Of a stretch of DNA of 64,000 nucleotides, positions 47,080-57,418 are shown piece by piece; position 1 is the first letter of the stretch; every line of letters starts with the position of its first letter. The position numbers and the translations under genes were made by a program. The notes beneath the pieces are model-generated. The model saw only the letters and a list, made by a program, of their open reading frames with translations, made no database searches and had not been told where the DNA came from. The DNA is taken from positions 62,001 to 126,000 of the forward strand of contig NC_059416.1 in NCBI RefSeq assembly GCF_905220565.1, read 5' to 3'. The stretch is from Melitaea cinxia (lineage: Eukaryota > Arthropoda > Insecta > Lepidoptera > Nymphalidae).

Positions 47080-47218
47080 TTTAATGAAACAACTTTTTTC
47101 CATGGTCACGGGAGGACAGTCCTCCCGTGGCCATGGTTGCTGTAAAGTATCCGAAATGTCGGGAATCAAAAGTTAATAATAAACCGCGACAAAATCCGAA
47201 AAAAGTTGTTTCATTAAA
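47080..47218. mobile_element. MITE-like element, 139 bp, with perfect 21-bp inverted ends
   Basis: The left end (47080-47100, TTTAATGAAACAACTTTTTT plus C) is the exact complement of the right end (47198-47218). Just inside the left end is a second palindrome, CCATGGTCACGGGAGGAC and its near-complement GTCCTCCCGTGGCCATGG. No target duplication is obvious. No coding capacity. The superfamily cannot be named from this copy. Confidence 0.85.
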
Positions 47219-48074
47219 CAATATATACATTCTTATATTAAGATAATAAAGTTGAGTACTTTATTTGAAAATACATACGAAATAGTTTAATAGTCTGGTC
47301 TTAAAAGTTCGTCTTGCGTTCGGAAGCTTATTGTAAAGCTTACGAGTACTCATGTGAGCGGAGTGATCATAAACGAGGATGAGTGTAAACACACACTCAC
47401 ATATACTCTACTATATAAACAGAAATTCTCATAAAACTAAAAAGGTTTAAGTAGTAATGAAAAAGTTTTTTATAGACTATTTATTAAATTACTTGAGTTT
47501 GATATAAAGTAACTAAAACTGAAATTACATGAATTATGGTTTTAACGATGAATTAGCGCTGACAAAACTAAACTTACAAAATCTGAAATCTCTTTATTGC
47601 ATCAACATATATTATACAATTGTAAAATAAAATCAATATTTAAAAAATTAATATGTATATGCCAGTCAGAAATTTAGGGTTAGAATTACATGATTATTTC
47701 TCCTAAATAAAGGTATAATTTAGTTTTAACTAAAATTAGACCAACAAAGCTACAATCAATGCAAAAAGTCAATGTTCGTGGTCTCAGCTACCAGGGGATA
47801 AGCAAAGCGAGGAAGACAAACAGCCAACTGGCAGGTGACGCTCCACAGGCCAGCGAGCTGAGTAATGGCGGCGGGGATGGACGGTCTCGTTCCAATGAAT
47901 CTTACTCGCTTCCAGGCGGTCTAGAATATTCTAAATTGTATTTACGGTTGAACATTTATTGTACTCGTATTCCTATTAACGACTAAATTTATAAGTAAAC
48001 CATGGTGGTTGGTGATAATATAGGCTATATTTGTACGTAAATTCGTAAAAAGTAATTTCATATACCTAATTGAG
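47219..48074. other. Intron with one GC-richer patch
   Basis: A GC-richer segment at 47765-47925 carries a 75-codon plus-strand frame without recognisable domain. Possibly a retroelement remnant. Confidence 0.4.
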
Positions 48075-48076
48075 TG

Positions 48077-48165
48077 GGGTGAGGATTGCGGAAAAGCGAT
48101 ACCGCTTGGCGCGATCCTGGGAGGCCTATATCCAGTGGAATGCGATAGGCTGAAGTGAAGTGATA
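48077..48165 (+). mobile_element. RTE-type LINE, 3' terminal fragment
   Basis: GTGAGGATTGCGGAAAAGCG, 'ggcgcgatcctgggaggcc', TATATCCAGTGGAATGCGAT and AGGCTGAAGTGAAGTGAT match the LINE end, diverged and with small deletions. Confidence 0.75.
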
Positions 48166-48975
48166 GCCAATTGTTCCATTCTAATTGTATGACAAAGTAA
48201 AAAAAGTCTTAACATGTCAAAACTGCTAATAGTGGAAACTTTACTGATTTCAGTTATTGTAATTAGTCATAATATAATAATTTCATATAAAATTGTATGT
48301 TTCTCAAATAAAAAAATAAATAAATAAATAATAAAATAAAAACCGCTATAGAGTACTAAGCAAAATGAATTTTGAGTATTCTGTGTTTTTGAACCAAAAA
48401 ATCACACTTTACAATTATATATTAAATTCCGAAATTTAATTAAAAAGCACTCAATAAACTTAAAAGTTTCTCGATTAACGCCAAGTTAATTAATTTGCGA
48501 TTAACGTCTGAAGTATACGCCGCCGACTTAAGTCTCATTTAAACCAACGGTTATGAAATTGTCGAAGTAATTCTTGGCCCATGATGTAATTCATTACGTT
48601 TCAATAGATTCTTATCGAGATTCACTACACGCTGTGAAGACTTCTGTTTTTTTCTTTTTAATGACAATTATTTCGCAATGTTCTCGGTAATACGATTGCG
48701 AGCAGCGAAATAATGAGAGCGATCGAAAGTCGCAGCTTCACGAGATCTGTGGAGAGCAAACAATGAGCGAGCAATGATTGTCGAGCTCTATAAAGTGGAT
48801 TAACGCGACACTGCGCTACGAGATTGATACTGTTCGTTAAAGTGGTGTGAGATGGGGTTTAGGATGAGCTGGGAATACTGCGTTTTGAGATTAATTTTAG
48901 TCTTAAAGATAGTCGATTATATAGTGGTGATATGAGGAGGTTCCTCAGCCTTTACTACCGGCGGCCTGGGTACAT
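48166..48975. other. Intronic sequence, nothing recognised
   Basis: No feature could be supported here. Confidence 0.5.
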
Positions 48976-49137
48976 ATTTGTAGTAAATATACGTATTAAT
49001 AATACACATGCAAATAAATTATATTACATCCTGACTTGGGGTAGATATCGGACCCACAACCGGTAGCTCAGAAAGTAGGACCACTGTATCACGGGCTAGT
49101 TAAATATATTCGTATATTACGTGAGTGATAGACAGTA
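48976..49137 (-). repeat. Left arm of a SINE-2-containing inverted repeat
   Basis: Complement of 52212-52370 at roughly 95% by eye. It includes a SINE-2 head (complement of ACTAGCCCGTGATACAGTG) and, beyond the head, a shared non-SINE flank (GACAGTAT and its surroundings). Weaker similarity continues inward to about 49170. Confidence 0.85.
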
Positions 49138-49260
49138 TATAGAATGAAAAATTGTGATCAAAGGCTTAATCGGGTTAAAACCTGACACCGGATAACTATT
49201 TTTATATTTTTAAATATTTTCGTTTTAACTTTTTTATAAATACAATTAAAAATATATTAA

Positions 49261-51230
49261 TCTATAATATATATAAAAGCGAAAGGTCACTCATTCATCA
49301 CGAAATCTCCGAAACTATAACACCTACAAACTTGAAATTTGGCAGGTAGGCTCCTTATAAGACGTAGGCATCCGCTAAGAACGGATTTTACGAAACTCGA
49401 CCCCTAAGGGGCTGAAACGGGGGTTGGAAGTTTGTATGAAAGTCCTATGTTTTTGAAGTAAGAAACTTAAAATTTAAAATGTAAGCTCGATAGATGGTAA
49501 AAAGGTGACCAAATCATGAATATTTAGAAATCAACCCCTTTTTGGGCTTAAAACGGGGGATCTTAGGTTGACTCACTGATCACGAAATCTCCGAAACTAT
49601 AACACCTAGAAACTTGAAATTTGGCAGGTAGGTTCCTTATAAAGCGTAAACTACCGCTAAGAATGAATTTTACGAAACTCGATCCCTCAGGGGGTAAAAC
49701 GGGGGTTGGAAGTTTGTATGAAAGTCCTATGTTTTAGAAGTAAGAGACTTGCAATTTAAAATGTATGCTCTATAGATGATAAAAAGGTGTCCAAATAATC
49801 TATCTTTAGAAACCAACTCCCTTTTGGGGTTAAAACGGGGGATGGTAGGTTGACTCACTCATCACGAAATCTCCGAAACTATAACACTTAAAAACTTGAA
49901 ATTTGGCAAGTAAGCTCCTTATAGGTCGTAGACATTTACTAAGAACGGATTTTACGAAACTCGACCCCTAAGGGGCTGAAACGGGGGTTGGAAGTTTGTA
50001 TGAAAGTCCTATGTTTTTGAAGTAAGAAACTTAAAATTTAAAATGTAAGCTCGATAGATGGTGAAAAGGTGACCAAATCATGAATATTTAGAAATCAACC
50101 CCTTTTTGGGCTTAAAACGGGGGATCTTAGGTTGACTCACTGATCACGAAATCTCCGAAACTATAACACCTAGAAACTTGAAATTTGGCAGGTAGGTTCC
50201 TTATAAAGCGTAAACTACCGCTAAGAATGAATTTTACGAAACTCGATCCCTCAGGGGGTAAAACGGGGGTTGGAAGTTTGTATGAAAGTCCTATGTTTTA
50301 GAAGTAAGAGACTTGCAATTTAAAATGTATGCTCTATAGATGATAAAAAGGTGTCCAAATAATCTATCTTTAGAAACCAACTCCCTTTTGGGGTTAAAAC
50401 GGGGGATGGTAGGTTGACTCACTCATCACGAAATCTCCGAAACTATAACACTTAAAAACTTGAAATTTGGCAAATAAGCTCCTTATAGGTCGTAGACATT
50501 TACTAAGAACGGATTTTACGAAACTCGACCCCTAAGGGGGTGAAACGGGGGTTGGTAGTTTGTATGAAAGTCCTACGTTTTTGAAGTAAGAGTCTTGAAA
50601 TTTAAAATGTATGCTCTATAGATAGTGAAAAGGTGTCCAAATAATGTGTCTTAAGAAATCAACACCCTTTTGGGGTTAAAATGGAGGATGGTAGGTTGAC
50701 TCACTCATTACGAAATCTCCGAAACTATAACATATACAAACTTGAAATTTGACAGGTAGGTTTCTTATAGGACGTAGACATTTGCTAAGAACCGATTTTA
50801 CGAAACTCGACCCCTAAGGGGGTGAAACGGGGGTTGGTAGTTTGAATGAAAGTCCTATGTTTTTGAAGTAAGAGACTTGAAATTTAAAATGTAAACTCTA
50901 TAGATGGTGAAAAGGTGTCCAAATAATGTATTTTTAGAGATCAACTCCTTTTTGGGGTTAAACCGGGGGATGGTAGGTTGGCTCCCTCATAACGAAATCT
51001 CCGAAACTATAACAGATACAAACTTGAAATTTGGCAGGTAGTTTCCTTATGGGGTGAAAACATCTGCTAAGAACTGGTTTTATGAAATTCAACCCTTAAA
51101 GGGGTAAAACGGGGGTTGGAAGTTTGTATGAAAGTTCTAAATTTTTGAAGTACGAGACTTAAAATGTAAAATGTGTGCTCTATAGATGATGAGATGGTGT
51201 CCAAATAATGCATCGTAATCTATATATATA
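49261..51230 (+). mobile_element. Helitron-derived region with seven 282-bp tandem repeats
   Basis: Begins TCTATAATATATATAAAAGC after an A. The motif CGAAATCTCCGAAACTATAA recurs at 49301, 49583, 49865, 50147, 50429, 50711 and 50993: seven units, exact 282-bp spacing. Each unit carries 'aaacttgaaatttggcagg', ACGAAACTCGACCCCTAAGG and 'aaacgggggttggaagtttg'. Unit 4 is almost a copy of unit 2, and unit 5 begins like unit 3, so 564 bp was recently duplicated. No coding capacity. The sequence blocks are those of non-autonomous lepidopteran Helitrons. Confidence 0.8.
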
Positions 51231-51362
51231 TCACCAACCCGCCTGCCCAGCGTGGTGACTATGGGCAAAACACATGAGTTCACGTTATTTTTGGCGTAAA
51301 CTTGTGGAGGCCTATGTCCAGCAGTGGACTGTATAGGCTGTAATGATGAATCTATATATATA
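51217..51362 (+). mobile_element. SINE-3/LINE tail insertion with 14-bp target duplications
   Basis: 118-bp insert (51231-51348) of the SINE-3 3' end, TCACCAACCCGCCTGCCCAG to the LINE tail and TAATGATG, flanked by AATCTATATATATA at 51217-51230 and 51349-51362. It landed exactly on the TC-start of the next Helitron. Confidence 0.9.
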
Positions 51363-51981
51363 AAAGAGAAAGGTCACTGACACTCATCACGAGAACTCAA
51401 AAACCGCTGGAGGGTTCATCCATCCAGGATGGACAAAGATGAAATTTGGCAGGGAGGTAGATTATAGTTAGTAGACGTCCGCTAAGAACGGATTTTGCGA
51501 TATTCCACCGCAAAGGGGCTTAATTGGGGTTGATAGTTTGTATGAAACATATAAGTTCGCCTGATAGGTTATTTATACTGCTGCCTGAAAATAAAACTAA
51601 GAATGAGGTGCATAGAGAGGTTTTATAAAAACAACTATTAAATTATACTAAATTGTGCCTTTTAAAAAGTTACTCAGTGTGATAAGCATTTCAAGTAACT
51701 GAAATAAAACAATAATTTGCGTTAAACATCTTAATAGTAATGCATATCTTTATAACCACGCGGATGTAGTCGCGGGCAACAGTTAGTGTATTATAAAACA
51801 AAGTCTCCAAAAGCGTATGTGATAGATTCCCTCAAAATCTACTGAACGGATTTTCATGCGGTTTAAGAGGAAGGTTTACGTAACGGCTAAGCCGATTTTG
51901 ATGAGAGTTTCACTGGAAGTTTGTCGGGAAAACTTTGTGACACACTGATTTCAACGCGGGCGAAGCCGCGGGCACAGCTAG
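51351..51981 (+). mobile_element. Helitron copies with CTAG end
   Basis: Starts TCTATATATATAAAAGAGAA. One degenerate end is at about 51757-51785 (CACGCGGATGTAGTCGCGGG then CAGTTAG). A canonical end lies at 51953-51981: hairpin CGCGGGCGAAGCCGCG, then GGCACAGCTAG before T. Two related Helitrons, or one longer composite, are likely. Confidence 0.7.
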
Positions 51982-52211
51982 TAGGTTAATATATTAAAAT
52001 AAAAATTTGTAATGTCGTTGTATTTGTACAATTGTATTATTAGCAGTAAGCTGGAGCGATGAAATTGACTAACAAAATTGTAAAATACACGTTCTCATCG
52101 CGGACGTCGTAACAAAACTGTAAACAAACTGACAACTGGAGTATTCTGCTACGGACAGTCAATCAAATTAAAAGTTGATTATTAGCCTTTGACTACAGTT
52201 TTTGTTACATT

Positions 52212-52370
52212 TACTGTCTATCACGTAATATACGAGTATATTTAACTAGCCCGTGATACAGTGATCCTGCTTTCTGAGCTAGGGGTTGTGGGTCCGATAT
52301 CTACCCCAAGTCAGGATGTAATATACATTTATTTGCATGTGTATTATTAATACGTATATTTACTACAAAT
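52212..52370 (+). repeat. Right arm of the SINE-2-containing inverted repeat
   Basis: Includes AACTAGCCCGTGATACAGTG and GTGGGTCCGATATCTACCCC (SINE-2 head) plus the shared flank TACTGTCTATCACGTAATAT upstream of the head. Pairs with 48976-49137 across 3.07 kb. Confidence 0.85.
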
Positions 52371-53090
52371 TTATATTTATTCCAGTATGCTGATACCTAA
52401 AACATTGTTTATGTAACGTTTAATGGTAAGTTTCCTAAATTAGGAATGAACGACCGTGTGTATGTAAAGCATAGACATTTTATTAATATACATACTTTGC
52501 AAAATTTTCATTCATTTGATTTAATGGATTTCGTTGGTGATTATTTTAAGACTGATTCAGCAAATTAGTACAAAGGCGTGTCAATGATGTGTCAAAGCAT
52601 AATAGAGGACTCACCTAATAATTGATTAGATGTTTGTGTTGCCCTTAACATGATCTGCGGTTTTGTGCACGTAAATTTTTCACCGTTGATCCGTATGGCA
52701 GCACTGCTCTGCTCCTGACAATCATAGCATGAGTTACTGCTTTTATTTTAGTACCTTTTTAATGCAATGAAAAATGCACTGGTCGGTTTTGATAGCTTTA
52801 TATATAGCTGACGTTCTTTGCGGTACCATCTGTATTGATATTTATATATCCCGTTCTGTCAATATGAATCGTAGCGTGATGTATGTGCCTAGGTTACTTT
52901 AAGATAGTGTATATTTCTACATAAAAAATGATATTTTTTAAATTGGTTCATCTGTTTGGTATTTATTTCTCCTGTTCCAATAAAAGTTGCAGTGTGATGC
53001 ATTATAGCCTAAACAGGCTCAAAATAATGATATATTCTAGATGTAAACAGAGACAAGTAGTTGGAATTAATGCAAACATTCAATCCACAG
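52371..53090. other. Intron end before exon C
   Basis: No element recognised. Ends with the acceptor CAATCCACAG. Confidence 0.6.
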
Positions 53091-53253
53091 GTAAACTTTG
53101 GCTCCGTAGACATACCTCGCTCGCTGGAGTACCCGAAACCAGCTAAGATCGGTGCTCTGCGCGGTGTGCACGGGGTCTCTTCTGACCCCATCGTCATCGT
53201 GGACGCTCAAACACTTCTTGTGCCGAATTTCTCGTACGACGGTGAAGCACCTG
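53091..53253 (+). CDS. Skeletor: Skeletor-like gene, exon C (end of DM13 no. 1, start of DM13 no. 2)
   Basis: 163-nt exon between CCACAG and GTATGT, phase 0 in and phase 1 out. It encodes VNFGSVDIPRSLEYPKPAKI, which closes the first DM13 and links to the second. Then come LRGVHGVSSDPIVIVDAQTL and LVPNFSYDGEAP, the opening half of the second DM13. It ends at the same place in the domain fold as exon A (after the DGE.P motif, one base into the next codon). Codon use is less GC-biased than in exons A, B and E. Confidence 0.92.
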
Positions 53254-53924
53254 GTATGTTATTATCCGTTTTTTTCTAGATATATTTATTTATTTTTATT
53301 TATTTATTTATTTTTATATTATTATTTCCAGCTGAGGTATCGTCATTTAACTATGGGACGGACTATATTGTGTATATATACTATTTGAAAACCTATTTTT
53401 AAGTCTATATTTACATTTAGGATACGTCTCACTAGAAGTCACTGGAAATTACTATTAACGATAGTGATTATACGCAAAGATATGGTTTAATTAATACTGC
53501 ACAAATCGGGACACATTCTTTAATTCCTTCTGTAGATTCAAGAATGTCTTCTGATATTTTACGCTTGCATTTTGTAATCTACTTAAAATAGTTGATATTT
53601 GTACGTACTACGTAGGTTACATCACCAACGAACGTACAATAAAGTCGAGGTAGTATTATTAAAAGCCACAAAGTTAGGAAAGCAATCTCGGTGAGTGCAG
53701 CGCCCCGCAGCTGGTCCTCGCGAATTAAGCTCCGGCTCCGAGCGCCGACTCGCGGGAAATCGTCCGTGTGATGGCGAGTCCTTGGTATACTTGAGGATGT
53801 ACTTCCATTTTTAGCCTTTAATTTAAAAGCATAAGAAAAACCAAAAAAAGTGTCTTTCAGTGTATCCAAATTTCAACGGCTTGCCATTTCGTTTAGGTAA
53901 ATGTTAGTAGAAGTTAGTCTATTT

Positions 53925-54064
53925 TTATTTATTTATTTATTTACTCTTTATTGTACACCACAATATGCAAATACAAAATAATAATAATACAGACAACTTA
54001 AGAATGTGTAGTACAAGAGGCGGTCTTATGGCTAGTTAGCCATTTCTTCCAGACAACCCGATTA
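53925..54064 (+). repeat. Dispersed repeat (family D)
   Basis: (TTTA)n leads into CTCTTTATTGTACACCACAA, AATACAAAATAATAATAATA, 'gtacaagaggcggtcttatgg' and 'catttcttccagacaacc'. I recognise this as a common lepidopteran repeat in complement, without a firm family name. Confidence 0.5.
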
Positions 54065-54496
54065 TATATTTATTATATATTTTTATATAATATTTAAAAA
54101 AAAAAAAACTGTAAAAACTGTAATTAATACATTCAGTAGATGTATTAAATGAAATAATATGACTCATACATATTAATCATTAGTGATTATTATTAGTTGA
54201 GTGTAAAATAAATGTTTTTTAATTTTATATAATTATTGGTATTTTTCATTCTCACTTCGGAAATGAATGGGGCTCCTGCAATGTTTAAGATAAATCCATT
54301 TACCAATGAGTTCACAGTAAACAGAGCTTTTAAAACCGACTCGATGAAAGAAGATAGAACTATTAATTACATGAACAGGTTCAAAGTACAAAGCCATCTA
54401 GAATTCTAGTCGTACGAGCGTGCAGTGCAGATGATCCACTTTACAGGTCATGCCTGATAACTCGCACAAGACCTGTGCAGTCAAATATACTAAATA
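54065..54496. other. Intronic sequence, nothing recognised
   Basis: AT-rich; no supportable feature. Confidence 0.5.
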
Positions 54497-54959
54497 TCTG
54501 TACTAATATTACATTATCACGGAGTTTGTTTGTTTTTTTATTGGGTTGGGTTTTTTTTTATTGGGTGTCGTAAGAGGCGACTAAGGGATAACAAGGTTCC
54601 ACAACTACCTTGGAACTTAAGAAGCCGACCGATGGCGGGATAACCATCCAACTGCTGGCTTTGAAATTCACAGGCCGAAGATGGGCAGCAGAGTCTTTGG
54701 TGCGATAAAGCCAGTACTGCGGTCACCAACCCGCCTGCCCAGCGTGGTGACTATGGGCAAAACACATGAGTTCACGTTATTTTTGGCGTAAACTTGTGGA
54801 GGCCTATGTCCAGCAGTGGACTGTATAGGCTGTAATGATTGTTTGTTTTGTTTGAAAGCACTTACTTAAATATTTATTTGCCAAGGAAGACCGAGTAAGG
54901 CCATATTTTAGCAGTTTTTTCCCAAAATTAACGCATGTTAAAATACGGGGTACAGCTAG
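54497..54959 (+). mobile_element. Helitron split by a SINE-3-like insertion
   Basis: Helitron start TCTGTACTAATATTACATTA at 54497 (after A) and end GGGTACAGCTAG at 54959 (before T). Between them, from about 54540 to 54838, lies a SINE-3-like retroposon (GGTGTCGTAAGAGGCGACTA to the LINE tail and TAATGAT). A TGTTTGTTT-type repeat on both sides of the insert is consistent with a target duplication, though the low complexity makes its exact length uncertain. Order of events: Helitron first, retroposon second. Confidence 0.75.
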
Positions 54960-55110
54960 TGTGTTATTATATTATGTAATATTAGGTTAATTCTGTGTAT
55001 ATTATGTATTGTATCTCATCTTGACAAATTATTGAATAATTTGAAACAGATCACAATCAATTGCCAAATGTTTGTAAAGAAATCGGGTCGATGAGTTTTA
55101 TGACTTTCGT

Positions 55111-56630
55111 ATATTACGACATAAGAGGATGGAAGAGGATGAGATTGGTGCAGCGCTCGGGCAGCTTAACCCGGGGGATGACGGAGTTACCACTGAACTC
55201 CTTAAAGCCGCAGGGCGACCTGTCCTGAAAGCCTTGGCAAGACTATTTAACGCCGTCATCCACCGAGGTACCACGCCGGAGGCGTGGTCCAGGAGTGTGG
55301 TGGTGCTGTTCTTTAAAAGAGGCGATAAGTCTCTGTTAAAGAATTACAGACCGATCTCACTTCTGAGCCACGTCTATAAGCTGTTTTCGAGGATTGTTAC
55401 GAATCGTCTCGCCAGAAGACTCGACGAATCCCAACCACCAGAGCAGGCTGGGTTTCGAAATGGCTACAGCACCGTGGACCACATCCATACTGTTCGGCAG
55501 ATTATCCAAAAGACGGAAGAATATAATCAACCGCTGTGTATGGCATTTGTGGACTACGAGAAAGCCTTTGACTCCGTCGAGACCTGGGCTGTCCTGGACT
55601 CTCTGCAGAGATGTCATATCGACTGGCGATATATCGAGGTACTAAAATCTATGTACGACGCGGCGACGATGACCGTTCATGTCAATGACCAAAGAACAAG
55701 ACCTATTTCCCTCCGGCGCGGGGTAAGACAGGGGGATGTAATATCACCGAAACTGTTTACCACTGCGCTAGAGGATGTTTTTAAGACCTTAGATTGGGGG
55801 GAACGGGGCATCAACGTCAACGGTGAATTCATCTCTCACCTTCGTTTCGCCGACGATATTGTCATCTTTGCGGAGACGCTGGATGAGTTAGGCCAAATGC
55901 TGGCCGGCCTAAACGAGTCCTCTCGACGTGTCGGTCTCTGTATGAACTTGGATAAGACGAAAGTTATGTTTAACAACCAAGTCATACCGATACCGGTATC
56001 GGTCGATGGTACCCTTCTCGAGGTTGTTCAGGATTATATTTACCTAGGCCATACTATCCAACTAGGTCGCAACAACTTCGAGAAGGAGGCCGATAGGAGG
56101 ATTCGGTTGGGCTGGGCGGCGTTTGGCAGACTCCGTCGAGTCTTCACTTCGAAGATTCCACAATGCTTGAAGACAAAAGTTTTCGAGCAATGCGTCCTGC
56201 CTGTGTTAACATACGGAGCCGAGACGTGGACACTGACCAAGGGACTGGTCCACAAGTTTAAAGTCGCTCAACGTGCAATGGAACGGGCTATGCTTGGGGT
56301 CTCTCTCAAAGACAGGATTAGAAATGAGACTATCCGCGAGAGAACGAAAGTAACCGACATAGCCCACAGAATTAGCAAGTTGAAGTGGCAGTGGGCTGGT
56401 CATCTGTGTCGCAGGACCGATGGCCGTTGGAGTAGACGGGTCCTAGAGTGGAGACCGCGTCTTGGCAAACGCAGTGTGGGACGTCCTCCGGCCCGTTGGA
56501 CCGACGATCTACGTAAGATTGCCGGTGTAGGCTGGATGAGGATTGCGGAAGACCGGGATGTATGGCGCGAACTTGGGGAGGCCTATGTCCAGCAGTGGAC
56601 TGCGATAGGCTGAAGTGATATTACGACATA
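55111..56630 (+). mobile_element. 5'-truncated RTE-type LINE with 13-bp target duplications
   Basis: Element 55124-56617 (1,494 bp) lies between perfect ATATTACGACATA repeats at 55111-55123 and 56618-56630. Only the reverse transcriptase part is retained; the upstream endonuclease is missing, as in target-primed insertion that stopped early. The 3' end lies five bases after the ORF stop, without poly(A). Confidence 0.92.
55129..56613 (+). CDS. Reverse transcriptase fragment of an RTE-type LINE
   Basis: 494 codons open from an internal Met to TGA 56611-56613; the native protein would begin much further upstream. Visible RT motifs: NYRPISLL (residues 72-79), VDYEKAFDSV (141-150), RRGVRQGDVISPKLF (196-210) and the catalytic FADD (240-243). 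The C-terminal region (residues 440-494) with GRPPARWTDDLR and EDRDVWRELGEAYVQQW is the ending typical of RTE-clade elements. A full-length element would also encode an apurinic endonuclease and reverse-transcribe its RNA at nicked DNA. No stop or shift interrupts the retained part. It lies in intron C-D in sense orientation. Confidence 0.93.
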   Translation: MEEDEIGAALGQLNPGDDGVTTELLKAAGRPVLKALARLFNAVIHRGTTPEAWSRSVVVLFFKRGDKSLLKNYRPISLLSHVYKLFSRIVTNRLARRLDESQPPEQAGFRNGYSTVDHIHTVRQIIQKTEEYNQPLCMAFVDYEKAFDSVETWAVLDSLQRCHIDWRYIEVLKSMYDAATMTVHVNDQRTRPISLRRGVRQGDVISPKLFTTALEDVFKTLDWGERGINVNGEFISHLRFADDIVIFAETLDELGQMLAGLNESSRRVGLCMNLDKTKVMFNNQVIPIPVSVDGTLLEVVQDYIYLGHTIQLGRNNFEKEADRRIRLGWAAFGRLRRVFTSKIPQCLKTKVFEQCVLPVLTYGAETWTLTKGLVHKFKVAQRAMERAMLGVSLKDRIRNETIRERTKVTDIAHRISKLKWQWAGHLCRRTDGRWSRRVLEWRPRLGKRSVGRPPARWTDDLRKIAGVGWMRIAEDRDVWRELGEAYVQQWTAIG

Positions 56631-57418
56631 TGAATATTAAGTTAATATGATAGTAAATACCTGGTCCTTGCCGCTCATGTAGCTTCCAAGGCTTATAGTT
56701 TTGCGCCAATTTTTTGACAAATTAGAGCTTATGTCCCGCAGCAATCGAGACCGTATCGTCTCGGTGTCGCCAGTAGCCAACGGCCGCGTTTAATGTCAGT
56801 TTAACCGTCGCCATCGCTGTCCGCAGTCACATGACAATAGAGAACTTTTTTCATTTTACTAGCGTTAACACATTTTGTTTTTTAAAGCCAATTTTGCTCG
56901 TTGTGCAGGATTCAGAGGTTTTGTCCAATTTACTCGATACTGCCTTTAAATTGTATCAAACTCGCTCGGAAAAAAAATACGGCGTTTGTTTGCAAAGGAG
57001 ATGAAATGAAGTACTTTTATTTTATGTGTTAGGAATATACGGGAAATTGTTTTTCGTAAAAGAAATATTTTGTAAATATTCTTTAGAAGGAATGTTACGT
57101 TGCTCTAAATTAAATTATTTGTGGATTGTTGATATTGACAGGGAACTTGTATTTGTTTCATTCAAGTAGGATAAATGGAATAAATTTAGTTTATCAGATA
57201 GCAGCGGTAACGTAACAAAAACTCATCTCGTTTTGAATTAGCGCAGACGATATTCATACCCTTCACGTGAGAACTAAGCCAGGCCAAAATATTTGTGTTA
57301 ACCCTCTGCAGAATTTATCTTAAACATCCTTCCTAAGCCCCTTTTAGAAGTTAAACATTACGCCTCATCCTGTGTCGCAACTGTCTTCATCCGGCACCGA
57401 TATGAAGGTAATATGCTT
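56631..57418. other. Intronic sequence, nothing recognised
   Basis: No feature could be supported here. Confidence 0.5.

Larger units (their letters stand above)
43435..53090 (+). other. Skeletor: Intron B-C of the Skeletor-like gene (9.7 kb)
   Basis: Bounded by GTAAGT and TCCACAG, phase 0. Contains SINE-like retroposons, a palindromic MITE-like element, the 282-bp tandem array inside Helitron sequence, and an inverted repeat. Confidence 0.85.

Noticed and set aside
49301..51012. CRISPR-like or prokaryotic repeat array
   Set aside because: Units are 282 bp, directly adjacent without unique spacers, and lie within Helitron sequence in an intron.
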